A stretch of DNA of 64,000 bases, taken from the NCBI RefSeq assembly GCF_000002865.3, contig NW_001865069.1, positions 137,555 to 201,554 on the forward strand, given 5' to 3'. This DNA comes from Monosiga brevicollis MX1 (Eukaryota; Opisthokonta; Choanoflagellata; Craspedida; Salpingoecidae). Below, in pieces: positions 12,628 through 24,986 of this stretch (position 1 is its first letter; each line of letters begins with the position of its first letter). Under the pieces are notes generated by a model, which saw only the letters and a program-made list of their open reading frames with translations, did no database searches and was not told where the DNA came from. Made by a program: the position numbers and the translations under genes.

Positions 12628-13264
12628 CATTGAGAGATTCGTTGTGCATGTATTCTTCTTCTTCATCATAATTTACTTCAAATTTCGCTTCAATTTCGTG
12701 CCTTTTTTTTTTTAGAAAATTTTTTCCCTTATTTCTGATGTTGCCATCGACGCACTACACCTCTGTGCGTGTGAAAACATACCATATGTGAATTGGATTT
12801 CCCGTCCCTCTTCTCTCGTTCACGCACATCCCTCTCAATCGCACCCCTAGCATATAATTGAAGTTTTTCGGGGTTCAGTTCTGAGTCTCGAAACCAGACA
12901 ACGCTTCTTCAAATATTTTCCCTTTTACCGTCGCAAGCACACAAATACTGAGCAATTTTCTCATGATGTGCTGTTTTAGTATGGGAGGGATGTCTTGCAA
13001 TCACGTGCGAGCGTCTGTGAACCAAGGAGCCACCCACGGCGCCGGCCGCAGTGACAAGGAAGGATAAGACCTGTTCAGTCAACTACCATATGGATTTGGG
13101 GTATTCAGGTGGGGCGCGAGGCGCGAGGTTGCAACCTTGCGATCCCACAGCGCAAAGACATCGTGTTGTATAAACATTCATTGCATTACATTCGGGTCAC
13201 TGGGCGCCTCTCATATATATAACAACTGTTCGCATGTGAAACCGTAAAGGGCAGGCAAGCCATC
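12628..13264. other. Convergent 3' intergenic region
   Basis: This gap separates the 3' ends of two converging genes. It is A+T-richer than its surroundings, with T-rich runs near 12640-12720. No coding exon or RNA gene was recognised, and it probably holds the two 3' untranslated regions. Confidence 0.6.
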
Positions 13265-16200
13265 CTACTTGTCAAAGCTCGTGAGCTGGCGGAGGCAGCG
13301 GATGCGGCCATATACATCACCCACGACAAACTGCAAACGATCCTCCTCGGATGTAAAGAGGCCACTCATGGCCGTAAGCGGCGCCCCGGTGGGCATGAAG
13401 GAGACCAGCTCCAACCCAGCCGCAGCATCCCACATTTTCACCACGCCGTCCAGCGCCGCGCTCAGCAACATGGCTGAACGCGGGCGGGGAACAAACTCAA
13501 CCCCAACCACAGGACCACGATGGCCGGTCAGTCGCCGATACAATCGGCCTGCGCCTCCCAGCGAGTAAACGCACACGTCATGATCGTTGCCACCACTTGC
13601 CAGGTGCTGTCCCATGACGGCAAAGCCCAGACACGTGACAGTATCATGATGGTCATGCATCTCGTGACTGGGTTGACCACTTTCTGCATGGACGATGCGC
13701 ACCCGTCCTTGGTTATCACTCAAGGCCAGATGCTCACCATCGGGCGCAAAGCGGCATGCGTGGAGGGGCTGACCACCGGCAGGCGCCAAAGAGCGCCGTA
13801 GCAAGCCCGTACTCAAGTCCCACAGGTGACACGCCCCATCAACCCCCACAGATGCGAGGAGACGGCCATCCCGACGAAAAGCCACGGCCGTCACGGCCCC
13901 TTCGTGTTGCTGCAGGCGGTGTGCAATGGCCATGGTGTTGGCATCAAACACCAAGATGGTCCCATCCTCGCCTGCGGTGGCCACGCAATTGCTCACTGCA
14001 TTCCAACGCAGTACCGTGATGTGTCGCGTACTGCACACCCAGCGCTGGCGCTGTTCACCTGCGCACTCGTACTCCCCAAAGGCGCCTTTGTCACAGGTGG
14101 CCAAGATACGCTTGGTGGCTTCGTTATACGCCAAGCTTAACACACTGGCCTCCTCCTCACGCGTGGACTCTAGCAGAGACGATGGCCCCCGAACCAAGCG
14201 AAAGTCCGACCCGCGCAAGCGTTGCGCTCGGTCCAGGCCATCATCGTCCCGCAGACCCTGCAGCAAAGGCCGCAGCTCAACCACGTGCAATCGCCCTTCG
14301 GCACTGGCTGCTAGAAGGTAGCGGTTGTTGGGCGTGATGGTCCAGACAGGCCACTGGCCAGGCAGCGCAAAAACGCGGCGGCCATTTCGAGCCTCCCATA
14401 CTGCAAGAGCCGTATCTGTAGCTGCCACGATGAGATGTGGCGTCGCAAACTCGCAGCTCATCACGGCATGGGTCATACCACACTCGACAGCCAACTCCTG
14501 CATATGAACGCTGGTGCGCTCGTAGAGATGGTTGACACCCGGCCGCGCCGCTGTCTCGCCCTCAACCTGCTCGAGAAACGTCCAGAGCTGGACGCTGCCA
14601 TCGCGGGAGGCTGCTACAATTTGGCTGCAATCAAAGCCGGGTGCAAAAGCGCACAGCTCTGCGTCATGCGATCGGTTGTGCAGTGTCTGGAGGCAGCGAC
14701 CCGTGCGAACTTCCCAAATCTTGACCTGGGCGTCCTCACCAGTGGAAAGGAGTAGCGTTCCACTGGAGTGGAACTTGCACATGTCCACGGGGCCATCGTG
14801 GCCACGCAAGACGCGCATGGCTTTGAGAGCACGGGCAGACCACAGAATTACGAGGCCATCGCGGCCAGCCGAGGCGAGGGTTTGGCCACTGGATGCAAAC
14901 TCACAATAGCTCACCACGTCCGTGTGCTCGCGCAGCTCATGCAACTCGTTGGTTGACATGCTCCACAAATGAAGCGTGCCGTTGCTGTAGCGCACGGCAA
15001 CACACGACGCGTCCTGGCAAGCAGAGAGCTGGTCTGCCTGCCCGTGGCGTGCCGGGATGGTAATCTTCTTGTCCAGTTTACCGGCCACGTAGTCCCAACG
15101 CCGAAGAACACCATCACCGGCACTCGTGAAAAGCACGGGCTCGTCGGTGGCGACGACGCCGTCCAAGATCTTGTTCTTGTGCCCGGTAAGTGTATGTTCG
15201 ACGCGCCCACTCGCAGTATCAAACACCACGACGGCCTTGCTCGCATACACGCAAAGAAGACGGCGACCGTCTGGAGAAAAGAGTAGCTTATTCAGAGAAC
15301 CGTGGCCGGCTCCGCCCACCTGATTCACGTCCAGCTCATGCATGGCCGGCGGAGCAACGTCAACAAACAGACACCTTTGCTGATGTACGGGCAACTGGCG
15401 TGCCAGATGCAACATGTCAGCTACTATTTCACGTGGGGCAAAGTGGTTACCCAAGGCCTGCTGCACCAGTGAGGCGTGCCGGTGCGTGACCATGACGGGA
15501 GCTGCCTCGGCCACAAAAGAGTGCAAGACGGCCAGTCGCTCCGGGGGAATGACCAAGGCAGCACGATGAAAGTCTTGCAGCAGCTGGTCAATGTTCATGT
15601 GCTGCGAGGTTATGGCCAGAAAGGTCGCATCGCTGAGCCACTCAAGGACCTGGGTCAATGCACCAGCTTCGAGCAGGTGGTGGCACAAGCTGAGGGCGCC
15701 ACGGGCCTCGGCTGAAGTGAAGTGATCCGATGGTCCGATGGGGCGCATGCCATGGGTGCCCCGCTGAATGGGACCCGTTAACCGCGCCGCAAGGGCCTGA
15801 AGGGCGGCTGAGCCCCCGGATACGTTGGCAAGGATGTTAATGCTAGACTTTTCACTTTTGCGCTTGGCGAGCAGTTTGATGGGCCGCTTGCTCTCCGCGT
15901 TGGGGCCAGAGCCTCGGCGGCGGGCTTGCCCAGCTTCACTGAAATCGCGTGCATTGAGGCCTTGCTCGGCTTGAATGACCGAGCGCATGCAAGTCTCAGC
16001 CACGAGAGCCATAAAGCGATGAGCTTCAAGTTGGGCAGAAACGTCGCGCAGACCATAGCGTGCAAGGATGGCATCCACTACAGCGCCGTGGTGAATCTTG
16101 TAGACATCAACCCCAAACTCGATGGCCCGGATCAGAATGGCATCGAGGTCCCGCCGCAGGCGGTACCAGATCACGCTCGAGGGCGATGAGAGACCTGGTG

Positions 16201-19200
16201 TCGCCTGAGCGCGAGCACCCAAGTATTTGGCAACAGTTTCGTCCAGCTCGAGGCAGCGCAAGATTTCTCGGGTTGATAGGCCATACTTGGTCGTGACCAA
16301 CGCACACAGCACACGCGCCACGATCGGCTCGCCATGTTCGTCCTCAAGACAGGCAAGAAGAATCTCGAGTGTGGCATCGATACTGCCCATCTCCCCGTGT
16401 TCAAGGCACGCCGGACCTTCACCAAAAGGCGTGAAGGACCGCCAGCGGGCAGCGACCTGGAGGAGGAGCTTGAGATGCAGGGGTTGCGGGCAAGCATCAA
16501 AGGCCCAGACGATGGACTTGGCCTGGTCGACAGTGACGCTGCGTCCATGTACGTCCTTCATTAGGACAACGACCGCAGACGGACTGAGCATTTCCCGATT
16601 CAACGGTCGCACTTCAATGAAACGGCAAAAGGGCGCGGCCGTGCGGTTGAGCACGCCCATCACATCAACCGTTGCACCGATGGAGATGCCCTGCGGAGCC
16701 GATGTCAATAGAACACGGGCATGGGCAGGCAGGGCAGCCGCCAAGTGGGTCCATGTCGCGCTGAACATGGCACCATCAGTGAGGTCTAGGTGATCCAGTC
16801 CGTCAAGGACTACACAGACGGGAGTGGCCGCCGTAGCCAGGTGGAGCAAGCGCTGATATTGCTGAGCCAGTTCCTCCAGGGTGTAGGTCAGTCCTGCACT
16901 TGCCTTGCCAAAGGCCCGCAGGAGCTGCTCACAGACGCCGAGCATGAGCTGCTTGGCAGTGCAGGAGGGCTGGGTCAGACCTAGTGTTCGGTGTACCACA
17001 ATCACGTCTGGGTTCTCGGCCTGAATGGCGCGAATGGCGTGAGCTGCCAACCAAGACTTGCCGGCACCGCTTTGCCCGTAGAGGACGAGGGGTCCAGTGG
17101 GTCGCCCCTGATCATTCTCTGCGGTTGTGGAGCGCCAAGAATCAGCCAGGTACGTGGTGATTTCGCTGAGATAGTGCGGTCGAGTGAAACCAGTTTGCTT
17201 GATCATGCGGTGCAAGTGTTGGCGGTGCTCATTGATTTCCGTGAGGAGGTTGTCGTGGGGAACTTGGGTGCAAGCATTGAGAATGTCCGAGGAGAGACTG
17301 TCGACCAGGGTCTCCAACGAATGTGTAATGATGGCCTGGTGCTGTTTGCTGTGGAAGCCGTGGCCGGGGGCCCAGTCCAGGCGGTACTGCAGCAGGCGGG
17401 TGGAATCAAGAAGATCGACGAGCCGGCGCTTGAGGCGTTCGACGCGCTTGCGATCGTCCTCAATGGCGTCGGCCGCAATGAGAAAAATGGAGGCGGCCCG
17501 ATCCTCTGGGTTGGGATCGGTGAATACACGGTTGACAAGGGTGACTTGGCTGCCACGCGACTCATTTTGGTCAACCCCAACGGCACAGAGCTGATCGATA
17601 CGACTTCGGACGTAGCGGGCGTAGCTGGGCTCGGATTGGAGCTGTGCAGCGCCTCGTACGAGCATTTGCCTGAGACGAGCCTGGGCGCTTTGCCAGCTGC
17701 GCAGAGCTGCCTGACGCTCCTTGCGGCTACCCGAAAAGAGCGGAAAGCGTGTTTTGGGGTCGACGAGCACGCGATGGGTAACGGGATGGTGGTTTTCATC
17801 CCGAAGGTACCACTGGTCCAGAAAGGCAACGGCAGCGGCACCAGCGGTTTTGTCGTCGGCCTCGCGCATGATGGCCAGACGTAGAATGCGGTATTCGTGT
17901 TCGGGTATCACGTGGGGCAAGGGCGCAGGCTCGGCACGCGAGCCAACGAGAGCCACAAAGGCTGTGCTCATGGACGTATCGAGGCATTCTTGGACAAGAG
18001 AGGCTTCAAGGTCGATAGCGTCGGGCATGAGCTGCATCTCGTTGCTACCAAGCCCCCAAGCCGGGTCTACAACCTCAAATTCCAGATTGAGGTTGCGGCA
18101 AAAGAGAACCAAGTAGGGCACGACGTAGGTGTGGAAGGTGGTGCGCTCATGGCGAAAGTCATGCAAGCCGCCCGCCAAGAACAAGCGCACAACCCGAGAA
18201 GGCGAGTTGTAGTTGACGGACAGGGTGCCGCGCACGAGCGCGTCCTGCAGCGTCTCGTTGATCGGCACTTCCGAGGCCTGGGAGAGGAAGATTTCGGCAT
18301 GTTCAAGCGCTGCTTTGTACTTGGGCTTGAGGTGGCCGTTTTGATCGAGCAATGGGTCCTGCTGGGCGTTTGTGGTGGCACCGGCGGCGGCGGCGGTGGC
18401 CAGGTTCATCTCACGACGCTCGGGAAGTAAATCGTCGCCTTGCAGGGTCGTGCCGTCAGACTGTCGCCGCTGTTGTTGCCGGGCAGCGCACACGCAGGCG
18501 TACCAGTGTCGCGTCTCCACGGGGCTTTCTGCGTAGAGCCAAATCTCTTCTTCAGGCATGGTCATAACCAGGATGGGGCGGCTGCTTTTGGTGTCCAGGC
18601 GAATGTCCTCAACGGTCTTGACGTTGTACATGCCCAAGGGGTTTCGTAGTTGATCCGGGCCTCTAAAAGCATTGTCAGTACACGCAGCGTCAATAACAGG
18701 GTGTGCTTTCAAGGTTGTAGAAGGGGGTGGGGTGGGGATTTGGTATTGGGGGTGTTGAATCGGCAGTGGGCGGATGCGATGTGAGCAGCGCGGCGCCTAC
18801 CGGCTAAAGGACAGAACGTTGCGCTCCAGGGTAAAGTACTGAGAAGCCCAGTTTTTTCGATTCATGCGACCCTGGCCTCGGCATAGCTTATAGAGCCAGC
18901 CCTCTGTCAACAACCAGGGCGCTTGAAATGAGAATCTGGGCGCAGGCATTAATCGGGGTACGGGCCAAGCGTTGTTGGAGATGGTGCACTCAAAGTCATT
19001 GACCGACCTTTTACGACGGAGGGCGGCAGCGGCAGTTTGGCGATTTCTTGACTGGCTTTGCGTTTGATGTTTTGTTCTTTGGTATGTTCTTCCCAATAGT
19101 GGGTGAGAGCAATGTCGGGCGTGACAATGTCCACGTTGCTACGATCAAGAGGAACAAGGAGGATGTACGGTGGGGGGATTGGTAAAGAGAACAACGCGAG

Positions 19201-20368
19201 CGCTAGTCGTTGCGGCTGAAGATGAATCGGGATGAGAGCGGGGAGGCGGCGGGGCTGACCGTGCGGTCCAGTAGGCGAGCAGCACCAAGTTTTCCAAGGC
19301 ACGTCCAAGACGCTCTGGCTCATCAAGCTTGGCTTCCTCAAAGGCCATACAGTGCAAGTGAGCAACCTTTTGCAGTTCCCGCACGTTCGCATTGCAGGAA
19401 CTGGCGGAGAAAATTTATGGCGAGGGGAAGCGGAGGGCGCGGTCGAGACAAGGTTTGGTGAGCTTGGTCGGGGCTGGCTCAGATTAGTCACATGACACAG
19501 ACAGGCTACACGGAAGCAAAGGTGACCAAGGCGTAGCAAGGCATACTCTGTGGCCAGGGCATTGTCCGGACGGACGCAGAGCACAATGATGCAAGGAAAG
19601 CCTTCTCCGCGCGCTTTTTCGATTTTTAGCTGCAGCACCCAATAAAGTGAGGATCAGGGAGAGCAACAGAGGCGTGCTGGATCAAGGGTCCTCGAGCGGA
19701 TCAGAATACGGGATATATGGGGTGTAGAAGAGGCTAGAGTTGGAGCAAGGAGGGGGTGGGGCGGCATGGCCTGGCACCTGAGCTTTATCCAAGCGATCGC
19801 AGGCATCGGCGTCGTCGGCATGACTCAGGACAAGCAAACCATCGTAGCGCTTGAGTTCCTCGGTGTGGGTCTGTGAGAAAACCAAGCCAGGCAGGGTGAT
19901 GAGGAGGTTTCAGCCAGCAAGAAATGGGGTACACTGGGTACGTACGGCGGTTGTGCAGACGTCAAGGTTGACCTCGCAGAGGGTGTCGGCGGCAAAGCAA
20001 TAATGGGACACGCGAGCGTTGTCGGATTTACGGACACGAGCTGCGCCGCTGTTGAGGAGGCGGCGAGCCACCAGCTCCGGGTTGGCTTCAAAGGGGCCGG
20101 CGTCCAGAAGCCCCAATGTAAAGGTGCACTCGGCCTTGTCGGCGGGTACCTGAGATATGATGGAGGAAGATACCGAGGCGATGTTGTCTTCATCATCACC
20201 ATCCTGCACGATACTGGCAGTGGGGACATACAGCTTGCTGGCGGTGTCACCGTCGTGCCGAGAGCTGTGGCGTGACCCAAGGCGAGAGCTGTGTTGAGAA
20301 CTGCTATGGCGGGAGCTACGGCGCCGTGACGCGGTCGCAAGGGCGCCGTCCGGCCCGAGGGTATTCAT
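13265..20368 (-). CDS. Ras-like/PH/NACHT/WD40 STAND protein (NWD-like)
   Basis: A very large signalling ATPase. The last exon (from about 18712 down to 13265) codes for about 1,815 residues. It opens with the second half of a PH domain, then an NWD1-like N-terminal region (VRLFLAGGLHDFRHERTTF, FEVVDPAWGLG). A NACHT NTPase follows with Walker A GQSGAGKS (near 17065-17088) and Walker B VCVVLDGLDHLDL, and about 14 WD repeats, enough for two propellers. The preceding exon (near 18952-18797) gives the first half of the PH domain (EGWLYKLCRG). Four further upstream exons join in phase: 20368 to about 19954, one ending DRLDKAQ, one ending near NALAT, and one containing NVRELQKVAHLHC. Together they resemble a Ras fold without a GK[ST] P-loop, so a GTPase-like domain that may not bind nucleotide. 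The joining of these 5' exons to the large exon is inferred. STAND proteins switch from a closed to an oligomeric state; the ligand here is unknown. Confidence 0.8.
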
Positions 20369-21159
20369 GGTGGCCGGGCCGGGCGGCAACACTCAATCAG
20401 AGCAAAAACGGCGGCTTGAGCCGCAGTGGTGAGCGTGACTTGGATGTAGATAGTCGATCAGGGCTGGAGGCGTCGATGACAAGAGCAGCGGGCCGTCTGG
20501 CTCAAAATGGATCGTGTGTCCCTGAACTACACGAGGGATTTCGAGGACGGAAGGGATGAAACAGCGAGGGAAGAGAAGTGATGTGAGCGTGCAGGCGCTG
20601 CGCTGTAGCGTGCACGATACTGCGCGAGCTTCGCGCAACCCACCATGGACCAAGGACGAGGATGGTGGCACCAAACCCCGCTGGCACTTGCACGCCGTCG
20701 ACTGGTCGGAGGGAGTACAGCTGCACTTGGTCAAATTACACACGCACGCACTACACCCAAAGGTGGTGGCGGGCGTAGCAGGGGCGGGGGAGACGGAAAG
20801 GTGGCAGGCAGCAGAGACAAGAAGATGGAATGTCTTTGCCACCAAGCATCCCCCTGATCTCTCATTGTGGTCGCCGTGTGTCCGCCCCACACTGTGGTGC
20901 TTCGTCGCAACACACATGGTACGCTCGCAGCTTTTGCCGAATGGAATGTCCATCACATCTCTTACGGTGCCCACACAACGTAGCCACACACAGACACACA
21001 CACTGACTGACAAGCAGGACTGCGATTCAGCGCCACGCACACCCAAAGCACACGCTCTCACCGCCACACGACCCAGACCCTGCGCACCAACAGGGAGCGC
21101 TCAATGATTCCGGACCAGACAGCGAATCCGCGGAACGAAAATCCGTCCGCGCCCACTTT

Positions 21160-21207
21160 ATCTGACATTTAACCAAACAAAAAATCTGACAACAACACAA
21201 TCTGACA
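21160..21207 (-). promoter_or_regulatory. Triple TGTCAGAT motif (candidate promoter element)
   Basis: Three exact copies of ATCTGACA on the plus strand (TGTCAGAT on the minus strand) lie at 21160, 21184 and 21200. They are 800-840 bases upstream of the NACHT-WD40 start and read in its direction. The same 8-mer recurs at 28634, 28655, 30674 and 52760. A regulatory role is inference from clustering only. Confidence 0.3.
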
Positions 21208-22826
21208 TCGTGACAACTCCTTTTTTTTTCACTGTTTTGCTTGTAAGTGATTTATATGCAAAGTTATTGTGTTCACTGGGTGGCGATTGGGCATAAGCCT
21301 GTAAACACCTTTACCAGTGTAATCGTTGCCGGAAGGAACGTTGTGAGGGCAGGATACTTGGGCATGGCATTGTCTGTGTCGATCTGGCTGTCCTTGTGGA
21401 AGCGGCTGTGGCTAAGGGCCATTCGACGGAGGTCGGGTAGTCCTTCAGCCTTGAAGAAGCTGGCACTGGCACAGGGAGGAAACTCAGCACGCAAAACAGT
21501 TCGCAGTTGTTAGCCAGAGGATGGCAGCCGTGAGCAGAGTGCCGTGATCCAGCCTGTCCGACAGTCAACGAACCTTTTTGCTCCTCGCTAGGGAGGGAGG
21601 GAGAACATTGTGTTTTTGCTGCTTTTGCTAAACGAGGAGCGAGGGAGCAAACAAGTGAGCCGGTACAGAGAGCGAAAGAGAGAGAGAGAGAGAGTTTTGA
21701 CAGGCAGGAGCTTAATGTGTTGGTCGTGCGATGTTGGTGGTGTTGTCGCCGTTGTTGATCAGACGCGAAGATCGGTCGCACGATGGGCTCCATTTGACAT
21801 CAATTCAACGTGTCAACTCACACAGAGCACAAAGCACAATGCACATCGTTGGGGACGGAGTGGGAACAGCATGCACAGCATGCGGTCCAAATAAGAAAAA
21901 GGACCCACTGGCTCCGTCCTGTTCTACCGGGACTTCACTTGAACTTTTTGCCCCGGACAATCACACGCAGCCAGCCACGAATTGAATGCAGAGCAGCGGC
22001 CCTCAGTGTTCTTCCGAGGGACGGACAGCTAAATGGAGTGCAGGTCGTGCTCATACGGCCACGCTGCCGCGAGCACAAAGACAGCCAGGAGAGCCGTCAT
22101 CAGCGCCGAGGTGACGCAGAGACGACGGCACGAGCTGGGGCGAATCTCAAAACCTGCCGACCGCATCCGAACCCGGCACATGCACATGTCGGCACACGCA
22201 CGCATGAGGCCAGATTCAAGCAAAGCGCAGAACAAGCGGGACCATCTTCAACGGATCAATTCAGACACATGTCGAGTCGAGCGCGCCACAAACATAGGTC
22301 CGGGCAGACACCGAACACGAGACAAGACGCCACCACGACAACTGACTTTGTTCAACGGCGACATCGCCGAGGTGCAGGCTCTCCTCATGTGGATCCTCGT
22401 CCAAGTCCAAGGGCCTACTCGCAAGGAAGGGAAACATGGGCGCAGCATAATACATCAATCAGTCGTGGCCACCCAAGAGCGAGACACAACGCAGGTACAG
22501 GGGCCGGGCAGATCAGCGTGAACGGTGAGCCCATCTGCCGAGCCACGACGTGCGTGTCGACGCCCCCTTTGAGACACTCAAACACGGCACGATCTGAGCT
22601 GATGCCGCGAAGCCGCACACGCTGGTGCGGTGTGATGCGGTGCGTGGTTCGGGTACACCAAACTCACACGTCTTCTGACTCGCGGTTCGTCAAGTCGTTC
22701 ATGCTTGCGGATTCCTGTCGTGTCATGCGCGAGACTACGCTCATCAAGCCGGTTCGAGCCAAATGCAATGTCGCGGCTCAGAAAAAAAAAAAAAAAACTG
22801 AAAGAAGAGAGAGAAGAAGTGATTTG

Positions 22827-22828
<2 letters not shown>

Positions 22829-22897
<69 letters not shown>

Positions 22898-22944
22898 AAA
22901 GAGAGAAGAGAGAGAAGAGAGAGAGAGAGAAGAGAGAGATTCGA
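22829..22944. repeat. GA dinucleotide microsatellite
   Basis: A nearly pure GA tract of about 60 bases followed by interrupted GAGAAAGAG units. It keeps one reading frame open for about 400 codons, which is an artefact of the repeat. Confidence 0.95.
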
Positions 22945-23203
22945 AAAAAAACACTCACTTTTGTGTGCGCGGAGAAAAAAGAATGAGGGCTATACGGATG
23001 TAGATTATGGGGATGGATTGAGGGGTTGTACAAAAATCAAGCGTGGTCGGCGCCTGCACACTGCTGCCAGCGACTGGGGTGGCGCAGCCTTTGTTGGATA
23101 GACAAAGAGACGTAATGCAGACAGCATTGCGACATAAAATGGCAGCAAAAAGAAAGAATAAAAACAAGGGAAAGAAAAAAAAAAAATCGCTCGGCCAGGC
23201 CGC

Positions 23204-24949
23204 TTACAATTCCTGGGCATCAGCGATCCACCGCAGGTGGTCGTCTGGTTTTGTCTCCTCGGTGTGATCAAAGCTCAACGTAGTATGATCCGTCAGTTCC
23301 AAAAGCTGATGCCGTAGCGCCACGACCTTGTGAACCAACATACTCCGCAGGTCATCTGCCAGCCCACCCAAAGACACACCGGCAAATGTGAGTCAAGAGG
23401 ATGATTGACATACCGCATGCCAACCCACCACCAATACACACAGAGAACGCAGATGTCAATTCTTTCAAAAACAAAGCAAAATACTCTGATAGGTCAGCAC
23501 GAACCTGTCAACTCCTGCTGCTTCAAGGTCTCTGTCAGCGCATCAAGCTGCATGCGAATTTCTTCCTCGGACAAGCTGTTGAGGGAGACTGGCGCCCGCA
23601 GACTGGGGCTCAGGCTGCTCGGACTTGCCGCTTCAATCAGCGGTCCCTCATCTACCTGCGGGCTAAAACGTCCATTCAACTTGAGCAGCGAGCCTTCTGG
23701 TTCTGCTTCCATAGGAGGGGTTGCCATGTTTCGGGTCTCCCGAAAGACCAAAGGTTGAGGGGAGCTCAAGCGGGGTTCCGGCGAGGCAAGCGGCTCAGTT
23801 GTCTGAGCGCGAGCATCGGGAATAGCGGCCCGAGTCAAAGCGCCATCAGATGGACCATCGAGCAAATGCGGCTCTGGTGTGGACCTGGATGGCGCCACAG
23901 GAAACAGCGTTTCACGACGGCTCGCCCGCTCGGGCTGGGCCGCCTGCGCTGGCGCATGCAGCTCTTGGAGCTTCATCGGTTCTTCCACGCTCGGCGTGGG
24001 CAACACTGCATCCGTAGGTACATGGGCAAAGGGGTTGGGTCGCATGCTGGTCGGCTCATTGCCGTGGTCCCGATCCCGGCCGCGCTCCGATGCTTCCAGC
24101 GCTGCTTCGGCGCGGTTGACCATATCAGTGGCCTGTTGGTACAGCTCACATTGGTTGCTCAACGTCATCTTCACAACTTGCAGCTCTTGCTGAAGACTTT
24201 GAGCGCGCTCTCGCCAGCGCTGCCCGCGGAGTGCGATGACAGCTGCAATGTGAAAGCCCTGCTGATATTTGCTTTTCCATCGCCGGTCCGAGGCGCGGTT
24301 GTGCAATCGTGGACCACAGCCCACATCATGCGTAGCGTGGTCAGCAGAGGCAGTTGCTTCTGGTTGAGTCATGTCGAGGTCGGAGCTCTCACCGGCACTT
24401 GCATGGGTCGTGACCTGCTCGAGGCGAGCCAGAAGCTCCATGTTCCGTTCACGCTCAGTGCGAAGGGCTTGCTGCAGCTCCTCCTCTCGCGCCGACATCT
24501 CCTCGACCTCGGGAATCGAGTAGCTCGTTTCGCTCCCAACCGAGGTTTGAGCCACCAGATCCAGCCGTTCTAGTAGACTTTGGTTTTGTTCACTCAGCAA
24601 GTCACAGCTGTTTCGCAGCTTGTCCAATTGCTTTTGCTGGTCCGACGCACGACGTGATTGCTGTCGAGAGGCCTGTGTAAGTGCCGTCACCTTGGCCTGG
24701 TGGGTCGTCTTTGCCTCCTCTAGCTGGTCACGTGCCTCCTGCACCTCTTGTTGTAATCGGTTGTGCACCTCGTTGAGCTCCTCCATCCGAGCCACCAAGC
24801 GCTGATTTTCTGCTTCTAATGCCAGACAAGCCTCACGCCAGTCTGGCTCGGACAGGTTCACGCCATCTGTGTGCTGTTCAGACACCCCAGAGGCAGCCGA
24901 TGGCTCTTGGGAAGAAGCCGACTGTGGCAAAGGTTGCGACGACAACAAC

Positions 24950-24986
<37 letters not shown>

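Larger units (their letters stand above)
20369..23203. other. 2.8-kb gene-poor region
   Basis: No convincing exon was seen on either strand. The long open frames are low-complexity or carried by GA repeats. It holds the upstream region of the NACHT-WD40 gene, three copies of ATCTGACA at 21160-21207, a GA run near 21670-21695 and a longer GA array at 22829-22944. The right end contains the 3' end region of the coiled-coil gene. Confidence 0.55.

Noticed and set aside
21810-23003. A 397-codon open frame on the plus strand
   Set aside because: Its 3' third is a GA microsatellite (Arg-Glu repeat) and the rest is low-complexity with no domain. It has no supporting splice structure.
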